Source: CADEED01 sp036274075 (GTDB lineage: Bacteria > Pseudomonadota > Gammaproteobacteria > Steroidobacterales > Steroidobacteraceae). Taken from it: a DNA stretch of 8,893 nucleotides. Below are positions 1-6,043 of this stretch, piece after piece; the stretch's first letter is position 1; each line of letters opens with the position of its first letter. The DNA lies in contig DASUGK010000076.1 in NCBI GenBank assembly GCA_036274075.1, positions 1 to 8,893 on the forward strand, read 5' to 3'. The notes under the pieces are model-generated. The model did not search any database, was not told where the DNA came from, and saw only the letters and a program-made list of their open reading frames with translations. The position numbers were made by a program, and so were the translations under genes.

Positions 1-1
1 G

Positions 2-1096
2 ATCGAGCACGCCTCTCCCTATCTACCGAAGGCCTTCGTCGACGAGCGCTTCGAGTTCTACGGCAAGACACTGTCCGGCACGCTGAAGCCGCGTGACCGC
101 TGGAAACGCGGCATCGCCGCGACCAATGCCGCGCTCGGCGATGCCGTCGGCAAGCTGTACGTGGGCAGGCATTTTCCGCCCGCCGAAAAGGCGCGCGCCG
201 AAGCCATGGTGCGCGATCTCATCGCCGCGTTCGGGCGCCGGATCGACCAGCTCGCCTGGATGGCGCCGCAAACCAAGGCCCGGGCCAAGGCGAAACTCGC
301 GGTGCTGAGGATCGGCGTCGGTTATCCCGACCGCTGGACCGACTACTCCTCACTCGAGATCCGCGCCGACGATGCGCTCGGCAACGCGCTGCGCGCGGAA
401 GTCTTCGAGACGCAGCTCAGTCTCTCGAAACTCGGCAAACCCGTCGACCGCAGCGAGTGGGTCATGACGCCGCAGACGGTCAATGCCGTGAACCTGCCGG
501 TGATGAACGCGATGAATTTCCCCGCGGCCATCCTGCAGCCGCCGTACTTCGATCCGGACCGCCCCGTGGTCATGGACTACGGCTCCATGGGAGCAGTGAT
601 CGGCCACGAGATCAGCCACAGCTTCGACGACCAGGGCGCGCAGTTCGACTCCACCGGCCGGCTCCTCAACTGGTGGACGCCGGAGGACTTCGCGCACTTC
701 AAGGAAGCCTCGCAGCAGCTCGCGAAGCAATACGACCAGTACAAGCCGTTCCCGGACCTGGCGCTCAACGGGCAGCAGGTCCTGAGCGAGAACATCGCCG
801 ACCTCGCCGGGCTCGCGGTGGCCTATGACGCATGGAAGTTGTCGCTCGGCGGCAAGCCGGCGCCGGTGGTCGAGAGCTTCTCGGGCGACCAGCAGTTCTT
901 CATCAGTTTCGTGCAGAGCTGGCGTGGCAAGTATCGCGAGCCTGCAATGCGACAGCAGATCATCACCGACGGGCATGCGCCCGATCAGTACCGCGCCCTG
1001 ACAGTCCGCAACCTCGACGCGTGGTACGAAGCGTTCGGCGTGAAGCCTGGTGACAAGCTGTACCTGTCCCCGGAGCAGCGCGTCCGGATCTGGTGA
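2..1096 (+). CDS. M13 family (neprilysin/PepO-like) zinc metallopeptidase, 5' truncated
   Basis: The C-terminal 364 residues of an M13 endopeptidase, a family of about 650-700 residues that cleaves oligopeptides and is usually exported to the periplasm in Gram-negative bacteria. The frame is open from base 2, so the start and any signal peptide lie outside the window; the GTG at 161 is internal. The opening residues (PYLPKAFVDERFEFYGKTLSG) match the end of the M13 N-terminal domain. The catalytic half is complete: NAMNFP (substrate-backbone binding Asn-Ala), the zinc motif HEISH at 605-619, the third zinc ligand Glu in ENIAD at 788-802 with its catalytic-site Asp, and the His (974-976) and Arg (992-994) of the GHAPDQYR segment that stabilise the transition state. 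The protein ends VRIW, where neprilysin ends CxxW, so the terminal Cys is absent. All visible active-site residues are intact, so it is probably an active enzyme. Confidence 0.95.
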   Translation: MEHASPYLPKAFVDERFEFYGKTLSGTLKPRDRWKRGIAATNAALGDAVGKLYVGRHFPPAEKARAEAMVRDLIAAFGRRIDQLAWMAPQTKARAKAKLAVLRIGVGYPDRWTDYSSLEIRADDALGNALRAEVFETQLSLSKLGKPVDRSEWVMTPQTVNAVNLPVMNAMNFPAAILQPPYFDPDRPVVMDYGSMGAVIGHEISHSFDDQGAQFDSTGRLLNWWTPEDFAHFKEASQQLAKQYDQYKPFPDLALNGQQVLSENIADLAGLAVAYDAWKLSLGGKPAPVVESFSGDQQFFISFVQSWRGKYREPAMRQQIITDGHAPDQYRALTVRNLDAWYEAFGVKPGDKLYLSPEQRVRIW

Positions 1097-1205
1097 CTGC
1101 GTCATGCTGCACTGCTCCATGCCAGTGTTGCGCTGACAAGTGATGCGCCTCAGGTCTCATACACTTGCGCCGGCCCGAGGGCGTATAGAACGCATCTTCG
1201 CATCC

Positions 1206-1212
1206 AGGGGAG
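1206..1212 (+). promoter_or_regulatory. Ribosome binding site for the M48 peptidase gene
   Basis: AGGGGAG lies 9 bases upstream of the ATG at 1222, which is followed directly by a lipoprotein signal sequence. This fixes the start. The 125-base gap before the gene also holds a TATAGA at 1184-1189 that could be a -10 element, but no -35 at a suitable distance is convincing. Confidence 0.7.
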
Positions 1213-1221
1213 CGCGACATC

Positions 1222-2802
1222 ATGCCGCCGAGGACGACTCGCTTCACTTTGTTAGCCGTTGCGTTGAGCGTCCTGCTCACCGCCTGCGGCGTGAACCCGG
1301 TCACCGGGAAGAAGGAGATCCAGTTCGTCTCCGAGGCGCAGGAGCTGCAGATCGGGGAGAAGAACTATTCACCGACACGGCAGGGCGAGGGCGGCGATCT
1401 CACGGTGCTGCCCGAGCTGACCGCCTACGTGAACGGCGTCGGCCAGAAACTCGCGGTGGTCTCGGACCGCAAGCTCCCGTACGAATTCGTGGTACTGAAC
1501 AACTCGGTGCCCAATGCCTGGGCACTCCCCGGTGGCAAGATCGCGGTCAACCGCGGATTGCTCTATGAGCTGAAGAACGAAGCCGAGCTGGCGGCCGTGC
1601 TGGGTCACGAGATCGTCCATGCCGCCGCGCGCCATGGCGCGAAGGCGCAGGAGCGCGGCACCATGATGCAGATCGGCATGCAGGCCGCGCAGATCGGCGC
1701 CGCCGTCGGTGGCATCGATCCCAATCTCGCGAATCTCGCGCTCCAGGGCGCCGGCACCGGCCTGCAGATGATCCAGATGAAGTACGGCCGCGACCAGGAG
1801 CTGGAAAGCGATCACTACGGCATGAAGTACATGAAGGCCGCAGGCTACGACCCGCAGGGCGCGGTGACGCTGCAGGAAACCTTCGTGCGACTGTCACAGG
1901 CGGGCGGAAAGAAGCAGCAAAGCTGGCTGGAGGGAATGTTCGCCTCGCATCCGCCCTCGGAGGAGCGGGTGCAGAAGAACACGGAGTACGCGCAGAAGCT
2001 GGGTCCCGGAGGCGAACTTGGCGCCGAACCCTTTGCTGCCGCCACGCAAAAGCTGCGCGAGATGAAGCCGGCCTACGACAAATACGACCAGGCCGCGGCC
2101 GCGGCACAGAAGAAAGAGTTTGCGACGGCCAAGTCACTGCTCGGCGAAGCGGTGAAGGCCGTGCCCAACGAAGGCAGCTTCCAGGTGCTGCTGGGCCAGA
2201 TCGCGCTGGCCGAAAAGCAACCTCAGGCGGCCGCGACGCATTTCGACAAGGCGATGCAATTGAGCCCGAACTACTTCGCCTCGCACCTCGGCGCCGGCAT
2301 CGCGCAGGTGCAGCTCGGCAACAAGCAGAAAGCGGAGCAATACCTGACGCGCAGCACGCAACTGCTTCCGACCGCGCCAGCCGCGTATTACCTCGGCAAC
2401 TTCGCGCGCGACCGCGGCGACACCGAGGCGGCGCGCCAGTATTACCAGGCGGCGGCAAGCTCCGAGAGCTCGTTCGGCAAGGCCGCCGCGGCCGAATTTA
2501 CCAAGATGGACCTGCCGCAGAACCCGGGAAATTACCTGGCGGCCGGCGGGCAGCTCGATGCGCAGGGACAGATCCTGGTCGTGGTGCAGAACAAGTCGCA
2601 GTTGCCGTTGAGTGGAATCCAGGTGACTCCGGTGCTGGTCGATGGCGCCGGCCGAGTCGTACAGCAGGGCAAGCCCGTGCAAATCCAGGCCGTGGTCAAA
2701 CCCGGTGAGCAGGCGGCAGCCGCGACCGGCCTCGCCAACCTGACCCAGGAACAGATGCAGGCGCTGCGGTTCCGCGTCGACGGGGCGAAGATCGCTGAGT
2801 AG
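1222..2802 (+). CDS. M48 family metallopeptidase lipoprotein with TPR repeats (BepA/LoiP-like)
   Basis: A 526-residue envelope zinc peptidase. Residues 1-22 form a lipoprotein signal with lipobox LTAC (Cys22 lipidated); Gly at +2 favours outer-membrane sorting. The M48 domain spans about 35-255: zinc motif HEIVH at residues 129-133 (bases 1606-1620), third ligand Glu195 in ELESDHYG, and SHPPSEER at 242-249, whose His243 sits where M48 proteins such as BepA carry a conserved regulatory His (inference). Residues about 283-420 hold roughly three or four TPR-like helical pairs, for example around residues 318-350 and 352-384. Residues about 437-526 are beta-rich and resemble an Ig-like or FxLYD-type domain, unassigned. 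Family members such as BepA, LoiP and YfgC-like proteins degrade or help assemble outer-membrane proteins, with TPRs contacting substrates or the Bam machinery. The lipid anchor is unlike BepA and more like LoiP. The gene has its own ribosome binding site and is probably transcribed separately from the M13 gene. Confidence 0.93.
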   Translation: MPPRTTRFTLLAVALSVLLTACGVNPVTGKKEIQFVSEAQELQIGEKNYSPTRQGEGGDLTVLPELTAYVNGVGQKLAVVSDRKLPYEFVVLNNSVPNAWALPGGKIAVNRGLLYELKNEAELAAVLGHEIVHAAARHGAKAQERGTMMQIGMQAAQIGAAVGGIDPNLANLALQGAGTGLQMIQMKYGRDQELESDHYGMKYMKAAGYDPQGAVTLQETFVRLSQAGGKKQQSWLEGMFASHPPSEERVQKNTEYAQKLGPGGELGAEPFAAATQKLREMKPAYDKYDQAAAAAQKKEFATAKSLLGEAVKAVPNEGSFQVLLGQIALAEKQPQAAATHFDKAMQLSPNYFASHLGAGIAQVQLGNKQKAEQYLTRSTQLLPTAPAAYYLGNFARDRGDTEAARQYYQAAASSESSFGKAAAAEFTKMDLPQNPGNYLAAGGQLDAQGQILVVVQNKSQLPLSGIQVTPVLVDGAGRVVQQGKPVQIQAVVKPGEQAAAATGLANLTQEQMQALRFRVDGAKIAE

Positions 2803-2811
2803 ATAGCCGGA

Positions 2812-3294
2812 TCAGTCGCCGGCCGCGGATTCGATGGCCAGGCTGATCTCGCCGATGCTCATGCTGGAACGGAATTCGGCCGGTTGCGGCTGGCCGTCGA
2901 CCTCGACGCCGGAGACCGGCACGAACCTCAATTGCAGGTCGCGCCGCCCGGCAGACTTGATGGCCTCATCCAGCACCAGGTCGAACTGGGCGGGCTTGTC
3001 TTCCGGCACGTAGGCCGAAATGAGGCCGACAAGATGCGGATCGCGGGGGTCGCCCTCACCACCCACCGGCTCGACGTGGACTTCCCACGACACTCCCGGC
3101 GGCGCATCGACCGTCACGTTCTTCAGGACCATCACCACGGTTTCATCCGGCGATTTCGCGGCATCGTAGATGCGCCTGCCGTGCACGCGATCGTCGCGCG
3201 CGACCAGCGGCAGCGTCACGGGAGCATCGCCCAGCACCACGGGCTGCGACAGCGGCAGCGTGACGATCAGTTCGAGCTGGAACAGAAGCCACAT
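2812..3294 (-). CDS. Stand-alone tyrosinase C-terminal-like (KFDV-type) domain protein
   Basis: A 160-residue protein. I chose the ATG at 3292-3294 because GGGGAG (3302-3307) lies 7 bases upstream; the frame stays open to 3432, but that extension runs through a terminator hairpin and looks noncoding. The body resembles the C-terminal beta-sandwich of bacterial and plant tyrosinases/polyphenol oxidases: a linker-like PVVLGDAPVTLPL, then VVMVLKNVTVDAPPGVSWEVHVEP, DPHLVGLISAYVP, FDLVLDEAIKSAG, LQLRFVP and a closing SMSIGEISLAIES, in the order seen in the KFDV-type domain. No di-copper His motifs are present and the catalytic domain is neither in this frame nor in the upstream gap. No clear signal peptide; the hydrophobic start lacks positive charge. 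In whole tyrosinases this domain shields the active site and can help copper loading. Here it could be an orphan remnant, a partner in trans, or an unrelated protein with the same fold. Its stop lies 9 bases from that of the M48 gene. Confidence 0.75.
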   Translation of the reverse strand: MWLLFQLELIVTLPLSQPVVLGDAPVTLPLVARDDRVHGRRIYDAAKSPDETVVMVLKNVTVDAPPGVSWEVHVEPVGGEGDPRDPHLVGLISAYVPEDKPAQFDLVLDEAIKSAGRRDLQLRFVPVSGVEVDGQPQPAEFRSSMSIGEISLAIESAAGD

Positions 3295-3301
3295 GGATAG
3301 A

Positions 3302-3307
3302 CTCCCC
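3302..3307 (-). promoter_or_regulatory. Ribosome binding site for the tyrosinase-C-like gene
   Basis: GGGGAG on the minus strand, 7 bases upstream of the ATG at 3294. It decides the start against the longer open frame. No promoter can be recognised with confidence between here and the terminator at 3397. Confidence 0.6.
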
Positions 3308-3396
3308 GGGCTGGGTACGGAACACGATCGGCTGCGCCAGAAGTGCAGGTAGACCACCGGGCCACTGCCACCGTTCCTTTCGAGGGCCCAAACGCA

Positions 3397-3420
3397 ACGC
3401 GGCTCCCGAAGGAGCCGCGT
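3397..3420 (-). terminator. Strong hairpin terminator of the BI-1 gene with UUCG loop
   Basis: A perfect 10-bp stem (ACGCGGCTCC / GGAGCCGCGT) around four bases. On the minus strand the loop reads C-UUCG-G, the extra-stable tetraloop. It begins 25 bases after the BI-1 stop codon, in the right place and direction. The following bases, TGCGTTTGGG, hold only a short T run, so termination relies on the stem, or it may act as a 3' stability hairpin. It separates BI-1 transcription from the downstream tyrosinase-C-like gene. Confidence 0.75.
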
Positions 3421-3444
3421 CGGATCAACCACGATGGTTCGTGA

Positions 3445-4140
3445 TCAGTCGCGTGACATCAGCAACCGCAGCACGTACCAGAACATCAGCGCGATCGAGG
3501 CGAACAGCGCCAGCGCGGCGCCGACGTACCGGTCCTCGGGATAGTGATGGATGATGTTCGAGGTGTCGTACAACACGGCGGCGCCGGCGAAGCCGATCAT
3601 GGCCACCGAGAACCAGGTGCCGAGCTCGAAGCCGAACAGCACCGCGCCGACGATGGCCACCAGCGCGAGGATGCCGCCCCACACCAGCATGCCGCGCAGG
3701 AACGAAAAGTCCTTGCGGGTGATGAAGGCGACGGCGGTCAGGCCCAGCGTGCCGAGCAGCGTGATGCCGACGGCGCTCTCGATGATGCCGGGCGCCTTGA
3801 TCGCCGCGATCACCAGCATCGGGACGAACAGCACTGCCTCGGCCGCGACGAATGCGACCATGGCAACGTACTGCAGGGGCCGGGATTCGACCTTGTGCGC
3901 GACGTGGCTGGCGGCCCAGCCGACCAGCATGTAACCGCCGAGGACCAGCAGCCAGCTCTTGCTGAGCATCCATTCGGCCATCGGGAAGGCCAGTCCGCTG
4001 CTGAACAGGTAGATCTCGATGACCGTGAACAGCAGGATCGCGCCGGCGACGTGGCTGTAGGTCTTCGAGATGAAACTCGCACGCGCCTCGGTGCTGATCT
4101 CCGATACCGGTGTGTAGCTAGGCAGTGTCTGCTCTTGCAT
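3445..4140 (-). CDS. Bax inhibitor-1/YccA family inner-membrane protein
   Basis: A 231-residue multi-pass membrane protein of the UPF0005/TMBIM (Bax inhibitor-1) family. About seven hydrophobic helices are visible, near residues 28-50, 61-80, 88-113, 121-140, 149-170, 174-193 and 204-227, after a polar cytoplasmic N-terminus. Family hallmarks are YDTSNII (Asp192) before the last helix and the PEDRYVGAALALF segment. Bacillus YetJ uses two Asp residues as a pH-sensitive gate of calcium leak; the first corresponds to Asp192, but the second position is Ser215 here. As I recall, E. coli YccA also lacks the second Asp and ends in SRD like this protein, so this is probably the YccA branch. YccA binds the FtsH protease and modulates its activity. 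I chose the ATG at 4138-4140 because GGGAG stands 5 bases before it; an ATG at 4150-4152 and a TTG at 4161 in frame are less favoured. Divergent from the gene at 4291. Confidence 0.92.
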   Translation of the reverse strand: MQEQTLPSYTPVSEISTEARASFISKTYSHVAGAILLFTVIEIYLFSSGLAFPMAEWMLSKSWLLVLGGYMLVGWAASHVAHKVESRPLQYVAMVAFVAAEAVLFVPMLVIAAIKAPGIIESAVGITLLGTLGLTAVAFITRKDFSFLRGMLVWGGILALVAIVGAVLFGFELGTWFSVAMIGFAGAAVLYDTSNIIHHYPEDRYVGAALALFASIALMFWYVLRLLMSRD

Positions 4141-4145
4141 GCTCG

Positions 4146-4150
4146 CTCCC
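4146..4150 (-). promoter_or_regulatory. Ribosome binding site for the BI-1/YccA gene
   Basis: GGGAG on the minus strand, 5 bases upstream of the ATG at 4140. It favours this start over two in-frame candidates 12 and 21 bases upstream, which have no purine-rich site before them. Confidence 0.5.
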
Positions 4151-4244
4151 ATGGGTCCCAATGCGGAGGCCGGATACTAACACTGCGCTGCGGCATCCCA
4201 TATGACTTCCCGCCCGGCGCTGGCGAGGGCGGCGAATTTACCAA

Positions 4245-4250
4245 TAAAAT
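4245..4250 (+). promoter_or_regulatory. Possible -10 element for the secreted-protein gene
   Basis: TAAAAT, five of six matches to the sigma-70 -10 consensus, sits in the AT-richest part (about 4234-4260) of the 150-base divergent gap between the BI-1 gene and the gene at 4291. No good -35 is seen at 16-18 bases; TGGCGA at 4221-4226 is a poor match. It would give a leader of about 35 bases before the ATG at 4291. Confidence 0.25.
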
Positions 4251-4290
4251 CAGGTGGAAACTGCGGCCACTCATATATGTCTGTGTACCC

Positions 4291-4878
4291 ATGCGCATAC
4301 CCACTCTCGCCGGCATGACTCGGGGTGCCGCCGGCGCGCTCCTGGCAGTGATCCTGCTGCTGCCCGCCAGCCACACCGGCGCCGAAATCGAGAAGGTCGC
4401 CTGGCCCCGCGAGAAGGACATGGTCTTCATGTGGTGGCCAAAGGTGACGCCGCCGGACAACTGGATCCACGTGCCCGAGGTCAGCTACCAGAACCACATC
4501 AACCTGTTCGTGCTCGAGGGCCAGGATTTCGACGACTCGCCGGCCGTCATGTACGCGCGCGCCATCTATTACGAGAACGGCAATACCGAGCGGGAGCTCG
4601 AAACCGCGATCAAGGACGATCTCGAGGGCTTCCTCGAACACTCGCCCGACTCGAGCGTGGCCGAAGCCGGCACCGTGCCGACCGGCGATGGCACGAAGCT
4701 CCGCACGATTTCATTCACGCCCAAGGGGCAGGGCCACTGGGAGCTGGTGTCCTACGGCCGCGAGCCGAAATACGTGCTGATGTTCTGCATCAGCGCGACG
4801 TCGAAGGAAGCGCTGGATCAGCATCGCGGCGCGTTCCTGGAGATGGTGCACAGCTACACCAGCCGCGACGAGCCCTGA
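4291..4878 (+). CDS. Hypothetical secreted protein with N-terminal signal peptide
   Basis: A 195-residue protein that I do not recognise by family. The ATG at 4291 gives a signal peptide: positive residues (Arg2, Arg11), a hydrophobic core LLAVILLLPA and probable cleavage near SHTGA-EI around residue 31. A second ATG at 4315 would give a shorter version; neither has a good ribosome binding site, so the start is uncertain. The frame runs open far upstream on this strand, but that stretch lies over the BI-1 gene and is not coding. The mature part (about 165 residues) is acidic and mixed alpha/beta, with a Trp-rich segment near residues 38-59 (FMWWP, DNW) and a late block WELVSYGREPKYVLMFCISATSKEALDQ followed by a helix ending HSYTSRDEP. 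That order (strands, then a final helix) recalls the Mog1/PsbP/DcrB-type fold, a weak impression only. A single Cys (Cys166) is present. Likely periplasmic. Confidence 0.8.
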   Translation: MRIPTLAGMTRGAAGALLAVILLLPASHTGAEIEKVAWPREKDMVFMWWPKVTPPDNWIHVPEVSYQNHINLFVLEGQDFDDSPAVMYARAIYYENGNTERELETAIKDDLEGFLEHSPDSSVAEAGTVPTGDGTKLRTISFTPKGQGHWELVSYGREPKYVLMFCISATSKEALDQHRGAFLEMVHSYTSRDEP

Positions 4879-4914
4879 GTCCCGCGCGAGCCGGCGGGCA
4901 TCGCGGCCAAAAGA

Positions 4915-4944
4915 AAAGCCCCGGAGGTTTCCCTGCGGGGCTTT
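4915..4944. terminator. Bidirectional rho-independent terminator
   Basis: A perfect 9-bp stem AAAGCCCCG / CGGGGCTTT encloses 12 bases, between two convergent genes (stops at 4878 plus and 4968 minus). On the minus strand the stem is followed by TCTTTTGG, giving a near-continuous T run CTTTTCTTTT, so it should terminate the small secreted-protein gene well. On the plus strand the tract CTTTCATT is weaker but usable for the gene at 4291-4878. Confidence 0.85.
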
Positions 4945-4967
4945 CATTGCGGCAATAGCGCGGTGAT

Positions 4968-5249
4968 TCAGCTTTTCGCCTTGAACGCCTTGACCTGGGC
5001 GTTGAAGCGGTCGGCGACCTTGACGAGGTCCGCCTGGGCGCGATCCAGCTTGGCGTTGCTCTTCTCGCAGGCCATGTATTCCTCGATGCCCTTCTTGTAC
5101 GCATCGACGGCCTTCTTGGCGGCCATCATTTCTTCCATGGCGGCAGTCTTGCCGTCCGGGATGGTCGGGATGGTGTCGGGCTTTTCGCAGGCAAGGGCCG
5201 GGGCGGCGACGGCGACGATCAGCATGGCGATCGATACGGTCTTCTTCAT
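4968..5249 (-). CDS. Small secreted protein with two cysteines, function unknown
   Basis: A 93-residue protein starting MKKTVSIAML. The ATG at 5247-5249 was chosen because GGAG (5256-5259) lies 6 bases upstream and a typical signal peptide follows; the frame is open further upstream but that part looks noncoding. Cleavage is expected at APALA-CEK, between residues 20 and 21; the residues before Cys21 do not form a proper lipobox, so signal peptidase I is more likely than lipidation. The mature protein (about 73 residues) begins CEKPDTIPTIPDG, then is almost wholly helical and charged (AAMEEMMAAKKAVDAYKKGIEEYMACEKS, then AKLDRAQADLVKVADRFNAQVKAF). Cys21 and Cys61 could form a disulfide pinning the N-terminal tail to the helix. 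It resembles, from memory, a widespread unnamed family of about 100-residue periplasmic proteins in Gammaproteobacteria with the pattern C...PDG...M...V..Y......Y..C. No function can be assigned. Confidence 0.82.
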   Translation of the reverse strand: MKKTVSIAMLIVAVAAPALACEKPDTIPTIPDGKTAAMEEMMAAKKAVDAYKKGIEEYMACEKSNAKLDRAQADLVKVADRFNAQVKAFKAKS

Positions 5250-5491
5250 CACATTCTCCATAAAGTAGTCGGCTGGGCCGTTGAACGAGGCCGGCGCCAG
5301 CTCTTGCGCGATGTATCGGCAGCACCGCCCCGGGCTTGCATGAACTGCTTCACGTTTTCGGCCGGCCCCATCGCGGTGCGCCAGGTGGCGAAATGTGACG
5401 AGATTCTCCTGTATCCAACCCCCTACGCCGCCGATAGCGACGGGTGACTGCCCGAAATTGCGCACTCCAGCGCGATGGCAGCACTGGCTTG
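5250..5491. other. Divergent intergenic region (242 bases) upstream of cheW
   Basis: The longest gap in the window, lying between two outward-facing genes, so it must hold their promoters. I see no strong sigma-70 pair on either strand. GCCGATAG at 5430-5437 is one base from the flagellar sigma-28 -10 consensus GCCGATAA and points toward cheW, but the -35 TAAA at the required spacing is missing. The minus strand contains a 58-codon open frame without a start signal, discussed under rejected items. Confidence 0.5.
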
Positions 5492-6001
5492 ATGAACAAC
5501 GATTCGAGTGAAGCGGGGCAGGCCGCCGGCGGCGGCGCGTGCCAGGTCCTGACGTTCTCACTGGGTAGCGAAACCTACGGCGTCGACATCCTGCGCGTGA
5601 AGGAAATCCGCGGCTGGTCGCCGGTGACGCGTATCCCGCATTCGCCGGCTTGCGTGCTCGGGGTGCTGAACCTGCGCGGCGCCGTGGTGCCCATCATCGA
5701 CCTGCGCATCCGCTTTTCGCTGCCCAAGGCCGAGTTCACCTCCGCGACCGTGATCATCGTGTTGTCGTTGCACACCGCCCAGGGTCAGCGTGAATGCGGC
5801 GTGGTGGCGGACAGCGTGCGCGACGTCGCCGACGTGGCGCTCGACAAGATCCAGCCCGTGCCCGCGATGTACGCCGGCACTGCCACCGAGTTCATCAAGG
5901 GCATCACGACCATCGACGAGCAGATGCTCATCCTGCTCGATCCCGATGACCTGGTGGCGCGGGCCCTTGCGCCGACCGAGATTCCCGGGGAGGCAGCCTG
6001 A
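5492..6001 (+). CDS. cheW: CheW chemotaxis coupling protein
   Basis: A 169-residue single-domain CheW, the cytoplasmic adaptor that links chemoreceptors to the histidine kinase CheA in signalling arrays. The CheW domain starts after a short polar tail (residues 1-15): QVLTFSLGSETYGVDILRVKEIRG (18-41), the hallmark PACVLGVLNLRGAVVPIIDLR (52-72) with the NLRG turn, then VIIVLSL, CGVVADSVRDVADV and the closing EFIKGITTIDEQMLILLDPDDLV. Length fits the family (about 150-170). The ATG at 5492 was chosen as it leaves a normal-sized tail; a GTG at 5444 in frame would add 16 residues, and neither has a strong ribosome binding site. The receptor gene follows after 42 bases on the same strand, so the two are probably cotranscribed. 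Several CheW copies are common in multi-receptor genomes, and this one may serve the adjacent receptor preferentially (inference). Confidence 0.95.
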   Translation: MNNDSSEAGQAAGGGACQVLTFSLGSETYGVDILRVKEIRGWSPVTRIPHSPACVLGVLNLRGAVVPIIDLRIRFSLPKAEFTSATVIIVLSLHTAQGQRECGVVADSVRDVADVALDKIQPVPAMYAGTATEFIKGITTIDEQMLILLDPDDLVARALAPTEIPGEAA

Positions 6002-6043
6002 CCGCTGCCCGTATTCATATAAAGACATCGAAAGAGACTTCCC

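Noticed and set aside
3295..3432. A 46-residue N-terminal extension of the tyrosinase-C-like protein.
   Set aside because: It would include the BI-1 terminator hairpin, has no ribosome binding site or tyrosinase motif, and a good site stands before the ATG at 3294.
2498..4243. Recurrence of GAATTTACCAA in the M48 gene (about 2494) and in the divergent gap (about 4234).
   Set aside because: An 8-11 base match in unrelated contexts with no flanking similarity is expected by chance.
3544..4290. Plus-strand upstream extension of the secreted-protein frame by 249 codons.
   Set aside because: It lies antisense over the BI-1/YccA gene and its His/Arg/Asp-rich translation is typical of a shadow frame; the signal peptide begins at 4291.
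5249..5422. Minus-strand 58-codon open frame before the small secreted-protein gene; its stop overlaps that gene's ATG (TGATG), and part reads HFATWRTAMGPAENVKQFM, which looks protein-like.
   Set aside because: There is no ribosome binding site before its only early ATG (5369-5371), the last third is poor in typical codons and rich in Arg/Pro/Thr, and I recognise no family. It may be a decayed gene piece, but chance in GC-rich DNA explains it equally well.
5430..5437. GCCGATAG as a flagellar sigma-28 promoter for cheW.
   Set aside because: The -10 half is close to consensus, but no TAAA-like -35 occurs at the required distance of about 15 bases.
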